Positions 36,548-45,130 of a DNA stretch of 64,000 nucleotides are shown here, piece by piece. This DNA comes from Alteromonas sp047556435 (GTDB lineage Bacteria > Pseudomonadota > Gammaproteobacteria > Enterobacterales > Alteromonadaceae), in contig NZ_CP180210.1 in assembly GCF_047556435.1 (NCBI RefSeq), positions 3,906,001 through 3,970,000 of the forward strand, in the 5' to 3' direction. The notes beneath the pieces were generated by a model. The model did not search any database, was not told where the DNA came from, and was given only the letters and a program-made list of their open reading frames with translations. The first letter of the stretch is position 1, and every line of letters starts with the position of its first letter. The translations under genes were made by a program, and so were the position numbers.

Positions 36548-36742
36548 TTACTTTTCAGGGGCATTTTTCAACAGTGTGACGATTTCCTGACTGCCATTTA
36601 ATTTCGCCAGGTCGATCAGATAGTCCTTTTGCAGCTCGTCCAGTTTACGCCCTGCCAGCAGCTCCTTAACGCGGCTCGTTTCGCCATTTGATATTGCGGC
36701 CTGAAGTCCTTCCATATTCGCTATAGCTTGTTCTGATGACAT
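36548..36742 (-). CDS. small helical protein of unknown function
   Basis: A 64-aa acidic/basic helical protein that looks like a single ankyrin-like unit: GLQAAISNGETSRVKELL and then LIDLAKLNGSQEIVTLL form paired helices. The ATG at 36742 (MSSEQAIAN) has AGGA 7 bases upstream; the in-frame ATG at 36775 lacks one. I do not recognise the family. It is isolated between convergent and divergent neighbours. Confidence 0.6.
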   Translation of the reverse strand: MSSEQAIANMEGLQAAISNGETSRVKELLAGRKLDELQKDYLIDLAKLNGSQEIVTLLKNAPEK

Positions 36743-37040
36743 ACCTTTTTCCTGCTTTGTAGATTCAAAGTGCACAACGACGGTTTAAGGTCTCTGGCTT
36801 TCACCATCCACTCATTAAAACCGGGTTTGCAGGCTAACATTGCGTTTACGCGCGATATCCCTGACTTTTTGTTGTGTAATGACTGGGTACGCAATTGCTG
36901 GCCTGAAAGCACAACTTTACTGAAGGAGTAAAGTGAATCAGAAATTTTAAGTGACCTGACGAGATTGATGTACTACGCTGTAAAACGCGCGATGGCAAAT
37001 AACCAGGCAGGGCCAGAGCTCGCTATGTCAGAGGTATAAA

Positions 37041-37748
37041 ATGCGTTTCGTTTTGTTGTTACTGATCTTCAGCTTTGGGCAGGTCCACGCCGCATCTCAG
37101 CCCCTAAAAATTGCCGTCAATATCGGACCACCTTGGGCATTCTATGATGGTGAACAGGGGGTGGTTGGCATTGATGTCGATATTTTAAAACACGCATTCA
37201 ACGAACTGGGTTACGAAACCGAGTTCCATCTGCTGGCCTATAATCGCCTTATTAAAGATTTTCGTGACGGCAAATATGACGTCGCCAGCCCCGCCGCATT
37301 CACGGCAGATCACGGCTACCTCAGTACTTATTATCTTCCTTTCGAGGATGTTGCGGTCTCGCTTAAATCCCGGCAGCTCACTATTGCAGATATTCAGGAT
37401 TTGAAAGGTAAGCGGGTGATAGCCTATCAATCGGCACGAAACGTTTTGGGCGAAGAGTTTGCTGACGCAGTTAATGGTAACAGTTATCTTGAAGAGGCCG
37501 AACGCGAGGTGCAGTTAACGCTTTTGAAGAATGGAAAAACTGACGTTGTGGTAGGCGAAAAGCGCCTGTTAACTTATATTATGAACAAGCTCTACCCCAA
37601 TGTCGCGCTTACCATTCACCCGATTTTTGAAGTAAAACCCTATGGCGCTATCCTCAAACAGGAGTTCCTGCGAGACCGCTTAAATCAACAAATAAAAAAG
37701 ATGCAGGCAACAGGGGAATATCAGCAGATCATGGAGAAATGGCAATAG
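37041..37748 (+). CDS. periplasmic solute-binding protein (SBP_bac_3 type)
   Basis: A 235-aa protein with an N-terminal signal peptide (MRFVLLLLIFSFGQVHA) and a bacterial extracellular solute-binding domain of the amino-acid type. KIAVNIGPPWAFYD opens the domain, GIDVDILKHAFNEL follows, and LKGKRVIAYQSA opens lobe II. There is no adjacent permease or ATPase. Orphan proteins of this family in alteromonads are common; the ligand is unknown. AGAGG precedes the ATG. Confidence 0.85.
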   Translation: MRFVLLLLIFSFGQVHAASQPLKIAVNIGPPWAFYDGEQGVVGIDVDILKHAFNELGYETEFHLLAYNRLIKDFRDGKYDVASPAAFTADHGYLSTYYLPFEDVAVSLKSRQLTIADIQDLKGKRVIAYQSARNVLGEEFADAVNGNSYLEEAEREVQLTLLKNGKTDVVVGEKRLLTYIMNKLYPNVALTIHPIFEVKPYGAILKQEFLRDRLNQQIKKMQATGEYQQIMEKWQ

Positions 37749-37769
37749 GTTTTGTTGCAGTAACCCTCA

Positions 37770-37804
37770 TTGCTAGTTGCTAGTTGCTAGTTGCTAGTTG
37801 CCAG
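37770..37804. repeat. TTGCTAG heptamer tandem array
   Basis: Four perfect copies of TTGCTAG (37770-37797) are followed by one with a single change (TTGCCAG, 37798-37804). The array lies between the convergent ends of the binding-protein gene and pdeM, 21 bp after the former's stop. Confidence 0.95.
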
Positions 37805-37829
37805 GGCACGTTAACAGCAGCAAAGACCG

Positions 37830-38537
37830 TTATTTTACAGGTGGATATATGCAGTTGTCGTACAGCAAATAGTGACGACGCCTGCGTTTTGGGGCCAGCG
37901 CCAGCAACACCTCATGATCAATGTCCAACCCACCGGTGTACTGGCCAAATGCAGGCATAATCATCAGAGACTCTGTCATCAGAAAACAGCGGCCTCGAAA
38001 GCGATGCCGTCGCACAGTGCGCTGACACTTAGGGTGATAATGGCCAATGAGCTGATAGTCAGCACCGGGGTCGTACTCATGTGCCAGTTGAACGCTATCC
38101 GCCATCAGTGTTTTTACCGCCCGTCCTCCCATGGTTTCCGGAATGTCCGGATCATGATTGCCCTGGATCCAAACCCAATCCTTTACGTTTTGTTGCAGGC
38201 GAGATAACAGTTGTCGATCATCCTCGCTGATACGGCTGAAGCTCCGACTGTCATGAAAGCTGTCACCCAAGCAGACAACGGTGGCGGGAGCATAATCGTC
38301 AATAAGACTGCTTAGTCTTATTAGCGTGGCGTAGGTGTCCATCTGGGATATCGGATTGCCGACACTGTGCAGAAAGCTGCCTTTTTCCAAATGAAGATCG
38401 CTTACCACCAGCCAGTCCTGCTGTGGGAAATAACATGCTCCGCGCGCATCGAGCAATAATGGCAGACTAGCCAGTCTTACGGGAAAAACGCCGCGGCACT
38501 GATGTTGTGCCGAAAGCCAGTCAGGAGTGATCGCCAC
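37830..38537 (-). CDS. pdeM: ligase-associated metallophosphoesterase PdeM
   Basis: A calcineurin-like phosphoesterase/endonuclease of 235 aa found with bacterial ATP-dependent ligases. Metal motifs are VSDLHLEKG, CLGDSFHDS, WIQGNHDP and IGHYHPKC. The start is GTG at 38535-38537, inside the end of the helicase gene (17-bp overlap). It is the last gene of a two-gene unit with the Lhr-type helicase. Confidence 0.93.
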   Translation of the reverse strand: MAITPDWLSAQHQCRGVFPVRLASLPLLLDARGACYFPQQDWLVVSDLHLEKGSFLHSVGNPISQMDTYATLIRLSSLIDDYAPATVVCLGDSFHDSRSFSRISEDDRQLLSRLQQNVKDWVWIQGNHDPDIPETMGGRAVKTLMADSVQLAHEYDPGADYQLIGHYHPKCQRTVRRHRFRGRCFLMTESLMIMPAFGQYTGGLDIDHEVLLALAPKRRRRHYLLYDNCIYPPVK

Positions 38538-40995
38538 TGAGCGTTGCCCTTACTTCGTCCAGCATTGCCTCGGCTTCTGCATATAAATCAGCCTGTTCCA
38601 GCATCGCATGCGCGCCAGCCCCTTTTACCTGTTCACTTCTTACATCCAGCACAATAGGAATAGCCATGGGCGACACCTTATCCAAATTCACTAATTCGGT
38701 TTTATCCACGAAGCGTATCAGCATATCCGCCAGACGTCGTAAATCAAGTAACTCCCGCTCTGCATCGGCGCGTGCAACAGCAAGTAAAATGTGATCAGGG
38801 TCGTGTTCTCGCAATGTGTCGTAAATCAGGTCCGTAGAAAACGTTACCTGTTTCATCGTTTTCTGGCTGCTGTGGTATCGCTGCTCCGTCAGTCCGCTGA
38901 CTACCGCAACCTGTCTGAAGGAACGTTTAAGCATCGGTGCCTGCAACATCCAGTCTTCCAGCTCATCACCCAGAATGTCCGGCTGAAACAGTTGGTTAAG
39001 TTGCGATTTTGTGACCGGATTAACGCTGCACACCGACAACCCGTAGTCCGTCACGCTGAAACTTAACGGTTTCACTCCATACTTTTCCATACGCCGGGTA
39101 AGCAACATGCCTAAAGTCTGGTTCGCCTTACGCCCTTCAAACGTATAATAAAGCGTGTACCAGGCTTTGCGGTACGGAAACTGCTCGATTAGTACGTTTT
39201 TGGTATCAGGGATATGCGAAAACGCTTGCTGCAGTTCCAGCCATTCCTGAACCTGTTTTGGCAGCTTTCGCCACTGCGTGGGATCAGCGAGAATAGCGCG
39301 TACTCCATCTGCCAGATACGTAGACAGTGGCATTTGCCCACCCGCATAACTGGGGATTTTTGGCTCGCCCCCTTTCACGGGGCGGGCGTGCAGCTGCATA
39401 TCCCGAATCGCCTCAAATTTCAGCACTTCACCGGCAAAAATAAAAGTATCGCCGGGCACCAACTGCGACGCAAAATATTCCTCGACTTCGCCGATGATCT
39501 TCCCCTGATTTCCGCGGCGAATTCGTTTTACCTTCAGCCTGCCGGCCTCTACGATAGTGCCAATGTTCTGTCGATGTCGCTGTATTACCCGTCGATTGGC
39601 CGGGGTATAGCGTCCGTCGTCTTGCTTCACCAGTCGCTGGTAGCGCTCGTAGGCACGAAGTGCATTGCCACCATCTACGGTATACCACCACAGCTTTTCA
39701 AATGTTTCCCAGTCGACGCCCTGGTAAGGCGATGCTTCAAGCACCAGTGCATAAAGCCCCTCGGCGGTATCGGGCTGACTACACAAACAATTAAGAATAA
39801 ACTGAGGCAGAATATCTAACGCGCCGGCCTGTGGCTTGTCACCATCTAGCTCGCCAGCCATCACGGCATCCAGTGCGGCCTGGCACTCAAGTGCCTCAAA
39901 GCGGTTTGCCGGCACCAGCATGGCTCTGCTGGGCTCATCCAGCCGGTGATTCGCCCGTCCAATGCGCTGCAACAAGCGACTCACGCCTTTTGGCGCGCCA
40001 ACCTGTATGACCTGGTCGACATCGCCCCAGTCAATACCCAGCTCCAGCGCCGAGGTACAAACAATTGCTCTGAGAACCCCCTGCGCCATCAGCGCCTCAG
40101 TTTTACGCCGCTGCTCCTTACTCAGCGAGCCATGATACAGCGCAATGGGCAACGCGGCTTTGTTGTGCTCCCACAACATCTGAAACAACAACTCTGACTG
40201 GGCCCGGGTGTTTACAAATACCAGCGTGGTTTGCGCCTGACTGATTGCCTGATAAATATCGTCAATCGCATAACGCGCCATAAAGCCGCCAAAGGGCATT
40301 CGTGTTTCTGATTCAAGAATATGTATTTTGGGTTTGGTGGCTGCCGGCACTTGCAGGATCCCGGCAGGGTTATCCGAGCCTCCCAGCCAGGATGCCAGTA
40401 AGTCTGGCCAGGCTACCGTGGCAGACAGTCCGATTCGCTGACACTGAGGAGCGAATTGCTGAAGTCTCGCCAGCGCCAACGCTGTGAAGTCTCCGCGCTT
40501 GTTGGCTATCAGGCTATGCACCTCATCAACGATAACGCGCTCGACGTTGCCAAATAATGTATCGGCGTCGGCATAACTTAACATCAGCATCAGCGATTCA
40601 GGGGTGGTGAGCAACAGGTTCGGAGGCCGCTTTCGTTGCCGCTGGCGTTTATGCGACGGCGTGTCGCCGGTACGGGTTTCTACCGTAATTTCCAGCCCCA
40701 TTTCCTCTACAGGCTCTAGCAGATTTCGATGAATATCCTGTGTCAGCGCTTTTAGTGGTGAAATGTACAGAGTATGAAGACCATCACGGGGCGCGTTGTA
40801 AAGGGCTGCCAGCGAGGGCAAAAAGCCCGACAGCGTTTTCCCTGCGCCAGTAGGCGCAATCAACAGCGTGGCTTTTTCGGTCTGCGCGCGTGAAAGCATG
40901 TCGCACTGGTAGTCTCGTAACTTCCAGCCTCGCTTTTTAAACCACGCCGTAAACGGCGCAGGCAAAGTTACATTAGCAGTTTCAGGCGCTGTCAT
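38521..40995 (-). CDS. ligase-associated DEXH-box helicase (Lhr-core type)
   Basis: An 824-aa 3'-5' DNA helicase of the Lhr-core family. Visible motifs are the Q-motif region KKRGWKLRDYQ, Walker A IAPTGAGKT, DEVH box VIVDEVHSL, SAT (LSATVAW), and motif VI QRIGRANHRL. The winged-helix and Lhr-specific C-terminal regions occupy the second half. It overlaps pdeM. In other bacteria this helicase, PdeM, an MBL exonuclease and an ATP-dependent ligase form one set; here the other two genes lie divergently at 41876-44493. Confidence 0.95.
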   Translation of the reverse strand: MTAPETANVTLPAPFTAWFKKRGWKLRDYQCDMLSRAQTEKATLLIAPTGAGKTLSGFLPSLAALYNAPRDGLHTLYISPLKALTQDIHRNLLEPVEEMGLEITVETRTGDTPSHKRQRQRKRPPNLLLTTPESLMLMLSYADADTLFGNVERVIVDEVHSLIANKRGDFTALALARLQQFAPQCQRIGLSATVAWPDLLASWLGGSDNPAGILQVPAATKPKIHILESETRMPFGGFMARYAIDDIYQAISQAQTTLVFVNTRAQSELLFQMLWEHNKAALPIALYHGSLSKEQRRKTEALMAQGVLRAIVCTSALELGIDWGDVDQVIQVGAPKGVSRLLQRIGRANHRLDEPSRAMLVPANRFEALECQAALDAVMAGELDGDKPQAGALDILPQFILNCLCSQPDTAEGLYALVLEASPYQGVDWETFEKLWWYTVDGGNALRAYERYQRLVKQDDGRYTPANRRVIQRHRQNIGTIVEAGRLKVKRIRRGNQGKIIGEVEEYFASQLVPGDTFIFAGEVLKFEAIRDMQLHARPVKGGEPKIPSYAGGQMPLSTYLADGVRAILADPTQWRKLPKQVQEWLELQQAFSHIPDTKNVLIEQFPYRKAWYTLYYTFEGRKANQTLGMLLTRRMEKYGVKPLSFSVTDYGLSVCSVNPVTKSQLNQLFQPDILGDELEDWMLQAPMLKRSFRQVAVVSGLTEQRYHSSQKTMKQVTFSTDLIYDTLREHDPDHILLAVARADAERELLDLRRLADMLIRFVDKTELVNLDKVSPMAIPIVLDVRSEQVKGAGAHAMLEQADLYAEAEAMLDEVRATLSGDHS

Positions 40996-41147
40996 TTCAG
41001 AATTCAGGGTTATCTGTTTTCAACACTATACGACTGTGGCTAGGTTTAAGATTTTTCTATGTTTTCTTTTAAATTCCGCTTGGCAATACGAACTGGCGGC
41101 TCTACAGTAAGCAAAACAAAAAAGTATAAGCTGTAGGAAGAAATAAT

Positions 41148-41651
41148 ATGCGTACGCTGGAAAAGGGATTTACCCTCATTGAGCTCATTATCGTTATTGT
41201 CATTCTCGGTGTGCTGGCCGTGGTTGCTGCGCCACGCTTTGTTGACTTTACGGACGATGCACACCGGGCCACGGTATCGGGCACAGCCGCAGCGTTTGAG
41301 CAGGGTGTAAAACAGGTACATTACGCGTGGTTAATTCGCGGCAACAAACAGGCTGTGCAGGACTTTATTCCCATTTCAGATAGTGCCGTAGGCGGTAGTC
41401 TGTCGGTAAACGAATACGGCTATCCGGCGGATACCCGTGGCACCAGTCTCACGTTAAGCAGTGATGCTGACTGCCTTGATGTATGGCGTGCGGTACTGGC
41501 AACTCAGGATGCCAGTGTAGAAAATGACGACAGCGCAATGTATACCGCCACTTACGATGGTAACTTCAGTTGTACTTACGACTATAACGCCGTCAGCGGC
41601 GTATCGGTAACTTATAACTCGCAAACCGGCGAAGTCACAACCACGCTTTAA
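41148..41651 (+). CDS. type IV pilin-like protein (MSHA/pseudopilin family)
   Basis: A 167-aa prepilin. The leader MRTLEKG ends at the prepilin peptidase site before FTLIELIIVIVILGVLA, with the +1 Phe and +5 Glu of mature pilins. The C-terminal half has two cysteines (DADCLDVW, FSCTYD) that could form the disulfide loop seen in MSHA-type pilins. No assembly genes are nearby. AGGA precedes the ATG at a slightly long spacing. It sits in the gap between the two halves of the repair cluster. Confidence 0.85.
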   Translation: MRTLEKGFTLIELIIVIVILGVLAVVAAPRFVDFTDDAHRATVSGTAAAFEQGVKQVHYAWLIRGNKQAVQDFIPISDSAVGGSLSVNEYGYPADTRGTSLTLSSDADCLDVWRAVLATQDASVENDDSAMYTATYDGNFSCTYDYNAVSGVSVTYNSQTGEVTTTL

Positions 41652-41875
41652 GTGCAAAGCGCAGTACCACCTCGCCTGCGGTTTCTCTGCGCGACCCCCA
41701 TCTGTCAACGCCGCCCTGTTATGCCATTTGGCTTTTACGGGGCGCTGTTTTGCTTTTATCGCTATTACCTGCTCCACCCGGCAGGTTTCTCTGAATCAGC
41801 TAAACCCATTTCGCGATTACACCGTAAACGCTAGTCTGTAAAACTCGCCATTCGGGACATAACAGGCGGTAATCA

Positions 41876-42919
41876 TTGACTGAAAAGTATGCGCATCCCC
41901 GAGACTGGATGAAAGTAAATGAGACTGGCTTATATTGCGAGCCAGCCGATGCCTACATCGATCCTATGGTGCCGGTTGCCCGTGCCATCATTACACACGG
42001 CCATGCTGACCATGCCAGGGCCGGGCATGAGCACGTTTATGCTACCCCCACTACCTTAAAAATAATGACCACGCGATATGGTGAGGACATGGCCCGTCAG
42101 CAAACGGCGCTGGACTATCGGCAGCCCCTGACATTGGGTGATGCTGAGGATCCGGTAACCGTGACCTTTTATCCGGCCGGTCATATTGCCGGTTCGGCGC
42201 AGGCGTTAATTGAATATCGTGGTGCCAGACTGGTGATTTCCGGCGATTACAAACGTCGCGCGGATCCGACTTGCGACCCCTTTGAAGTGGTGCCCTGCGA
42301 TGTATTTATAACCGAAGCCACCTTTGGCCTGCCCGTATTTACGCACCCCCCGATTGACCAGGAAATACAAAAGCTCCTTCATTCTCAACAGGTGTTTCCC
42401 GACCGTTGCCACCTGGTGGGTACCTATGCGCTGGGAAAATGTCAGCGGGTGATACTGGCATTGCGTGAGGCAGGCTACAGCCGCCCGCTCTATCTGCACG
42501 GTGCACTACTCCGTTTATGTGAACTGTATCAGGAACTGGGGGTAGCGCTGGGCCCGCTGGTCGCCGTCAGCGACGTAGAAGACAAGCAAAACCTGGCTGG
42601 CGAAATCATTCTGGCGCCACCGTCGGCGCTGGCTGATCGCTGGTCACGTTCACTTCCAAAAGTGCGCACCGTAATGGCCTCCGGATGGATGCAAATTCGC
42701 GCGCGGGCCCGGCAGCGTCAGGCGGAACTGCCTTTGATAATATCTGATCACTGCGACTGGCCCGAACTGCTGCAGACACTTGAAGACGTTAATGCACCGG
42801 AAGTATGGGTAACCCACGGCAGAGAAGATGCCCTCATTCATCAGGCTGAGAAAATGGGTTTTAAAGCCCGTGCCTTATCGTTACTGGGTTATGAAGAAGA
42901 GGACGATGGCAGCGAATGA
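41876..42919 (+). CDS. ligase-associated DNA damage response exonuclease
   Basis: A 347-aa metallo-beta-lactamase/beta-CASP nuclease. Metal-binding motif THGHADHAR lies near residue 40, with further ligands in YPAGHIAGSAQ and ISGDYK, and the beta-CASP aspartate/histidine in IISDHCDW. I use the TTG at 41876 with AGGCGG upstream; an ATG 11 codons later (41909) is an alternative with a poor SD. The stop overlaps the ligase ATG by 4 bp. Confidence 0.92.
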   Translation: MTEKYAHPRDWMKVNETGLYCEPADAYIDPMVPVARAIITHGHADHARAGHEHVYATPTTLKIMTTRYGEDMARQQTALDYRQPLTLGDAEDPVTVTFYPAGHIAGSAQALIEYRGARLVISGDYKRRADPTCDPFEVVPCDVFITEATFGLPVFTHPPIDQEIQKLLHSQQVFPDRCHLVGTYALGKCQRVILALREAGYSRPLYLHGALLRLCELYQELGVALGPLVAVSDVEDKQNLAGEIILAPPSALADRWSRSLPKVRTVMASGWMQIRARARQRQAELPLIISDHCDWPELLQTLEDVNAPEVWVTHGREDALIHQAEKMGFKARALSLLGYEEEDDGSE

Positions 42920-44493
42920 AAGCCTTCAGCGACCTGTTAGATCAGCTCTATTTCACGTCTGGTAATAATGCCAAAGCCGCCATTATCAAAGATTACCTGC
43001 GCTCAACGCCCGATCCTGACCGGGGCTGGGCAATCGCGGCTATTGCCGGCACGCTGAAATTTGATTTTTTTAAGCGCAACACGGTGAAAACGCTGATGCT
43101 AGAACGCGTTGATCCTGAGCTATTCGCAATGAGCTACGACTACGTAGGAGAGATGAGCGAAACCGTCGCCCACCTGTGGCCTGACAGCCATACCACTGCC
43201 ACAGACCCAATTCCGCGCCTTGCTGATATTGTCGAGGAATTTCAGAACGCCAGCCGTCAGTCAGTGGGTAGTCTGCTTAGCCGCTATCTCGACATGCTGG
43301 ATGCGTCACAGCGCTGGGCCCTGATTAAGCTCGGTACCCGGGGGCTGCGCGTAGGCGTATCCGCCAGAAGCATGAAACAAATTCTTGCCAGCTACGGCAA
43401 CGTCGAGGTAGAGGACATCGAGTCACTATGGCATGGCGTTGCCCCACCGTATACTGAACTGCTCGCCTGGCTTGAAGGAAAAGCGGCAAAGCCGGATATT
43501 TCCGGCGAGGTTACCTTTCATCCGGTCATGTTATCGCATCCTATAGATGATGAGACGCTCAACGACATAGCGGTAGAAGACTGGCAGGTGGAGTATAAAT
43601 ACGACGGTATTCGGGTACAGCTTGTATCCACCGAAAAGGGGAAGGCGCTGTTCAGCCGCACCGGAGATGACATCAGTCAGGCGTTTCCGGATGTGCTTGA
43701 AGGCATTACCGGCGAAGGCGTGGTGGATGGTGAGCTGCTTATTATGCACGGCAATGATGTTGACTCTTTTAATGCGCTGCAGCAACGGCTCAACCGCAAG
43801 AAACCACCGGCTAAGTTAATCAAATCGCTGCCAGCCGGCCTCATCCTTTACGATATTTTACGCAACGGCGACGTTGACGTGACGCAATCTGCGCTGACAG
43901 AACGACGCCAGATTCTCCGTCAGTGGATAGCCGGGCAGCAATGTACGCATTTACACCTCTCGCAAACTCTGAACCTGACAGACTCTGTATCGCTGAGAAA
44001 GAAACACGAACAGGCCTCTGATGATATTGCTGTAGAAGGGCTCATGCTGAAGCGAAAAGACAGTCAGTATATTCCCGGCCGCCCTAAGGGTCAGTGGTAC
44101 AAATGGAAGCGCGATCCGAAACTGGTGGACGCGGTCATCATGTACGCACAACGGGGGCATGGTAAACGTTCCAGCTACTATTCAGACTTTACCTTCGGCG
44201 CATGGCAAGACGATAAATTGCTGCCCATCGGCAAAGCCTACTCTGGCTTTACCGACGAAGAACTCAAAAAGCTGGACAACTGGGTAAGGCGCAATGCGGT
44301 AGGCCGTTTTGGCCCGGTCAGAGAAGTCAAAAAAGAACTGGTAATTGAAGTGGCGTTTGATGCGGTGCACCCCTCACCCCGCCATAAGTCCGGTATTGCG
44401 CTGCGCTTCCCACGCTTTCACCGTATTCGCTGGGACAAACCAGCTGCAGAGGCCGATAGCCTGGATACCGTGAAGTCGCTTATCCAGTCCTGA
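42916..44493 (+). CDS. ATP-dependent DNA ligase
   Basis: A 525-aa ligase of the archaeal/eukaryal type found in a subset of bacteria in addition to NAD-dependent LigA. The nucleotidyl-transferase motif I is VEYKYDGIRVQL with the catalytic lysine near residue 228. Motif III is VVDGELLIM and motif V VEGLMLKRKDSQY. The N-terminal domain (1-190) is the DNA-binding region and the C-terminal OB fold ends near 500. It is translationally coupled to the exonuclease gene. Confidence 0.95.
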   Translation: MKAFSDLLDQLYFTSGNNAKAAIIKDYLRSTPDPDRGWAIAAIAGTLKFDFFKRNTVKTLMLERVDPELFAMSYDYVGEMSETVAHLWPDSHTTATDPIPRLADIVEEFQNASRQSVGSLLSRYLDMLDASQRWALIKLGTRGLRVGVSARSMKQILASYGNVEVEDIESLWHGVAPPYTELLAWLEGKAAKPDISGEVTFHPVMLSHPIDDETLNDIAVEDWQVEYKYDGIRVQLVSTEKGKALFSRTGDDISQAFPDVLEGITGEGVVDGELLIMHGNDVDSFNALQQRLNRKKPPAKLIKSLPAGLILYDILRNGDVDVTQSALTERRQILRQWIAGQQCTHLHLSQTLNLTDSVSLRKKHEQASDDIAVEGLMLKRKDSQYIPGRPKGQWYKWKRDPKLVDAVIMYAQRGHGKRSSYYSDFTFGAWQDDKLLPIGKAYSGFTDEELKKLDNWVRRNAVGRFGPVREVKKELVIEVAFDAVHPSPRHKSGIALRFPRFHRIRWDKPAAEADSLDTVKSLIQS

Positions 44494-45130
44494 CTTTGAG
44501 AAAAGCACTGATCAAAAGCTTGCTGATAAGAGTCAGAAGCGACATTTTTCGGCGCCTTTTTACATTTAACCGTCTGATTTGTGCCAGCTGTCCATTAATA
44601 AGCACTGGCTGAATTCGTGATTAGTACGTATGACCGACCTTGGCGCTATGCATTTCTCACCTTATTAATCAGTAGATTTGCACGACAGTTAACGACACAC
44701 CAAGATGCTAATTAATAGCAAAGACGCCATTGTTAGTAACTCACTTTCATACCTACATACAGCATCGTCCAGAACAGACGTTACTGTATCAATTTGTCGA
44801 ACATCACTACCAAGAATTTCCAGAGCATCTTTCGCGTCAAAGGGAATCGCTGCCACGGCATGTAGAAAAAGAGTTCGAAGAATTTCTTAAGTGTGGCAGT
44901 ACAACTAAACGATAAGTCAGTTGTTTCTACTTTCCCTGCTTCAACATTCGAAAAAGTGTTTTAATAATTGAAAATGCAGAATTGGTTATAGAATTCGCGT
45001 TTGTAACACGTAAGACTTGTGTAATGCAGGAAGCGCAAGCGCAGTTTGTGATAAGTGTACTATTTACTGTTCTCTACGCTGTCTGTCAGGCTTTTTGACA
45101 GTATACATTTCGGGAAAATCAGGGCGATAT
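44494..45130. other. 637-bp intergenic region with a transposase relic
   Basis: This gap separates the ligase and DUF1080 genes. Apart from the IS91-like fragment at 44730-44915, I find no gene or clear terminator. Composition turns AT-rich after about 44900. Confidence 0.5.
44730..44915 (+). pseudogene. truncated IS91-family transposase fragment
   Basis: The plus-strand reading frame gives RPEQTLLYQFVEHHYQEF and then RHVEKEFEEFLKCG, which is the N-terminus of IS91/IS801-type transposases just before and into their zinc-binding motif. It breaks off after the first CG of the zinc finger, at about 44899, and runs into a stop. No catalytic domain or element ends are present. It is a relic of a past insertion. 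Confidence 0.7.

Noticed and set aside
37770..37804. Short array considered as a CRISPR remnant
   Set aside because: The units are seven bases long with no spacers, so this is a simple tandem repeat.
45017..45130. A 38-residue N-terminal extension of the DUF1080 protein
   Set aside because: It would bury the signal peptide beginning MKFAIAALTLVF, and the upstream start lacks an SD.
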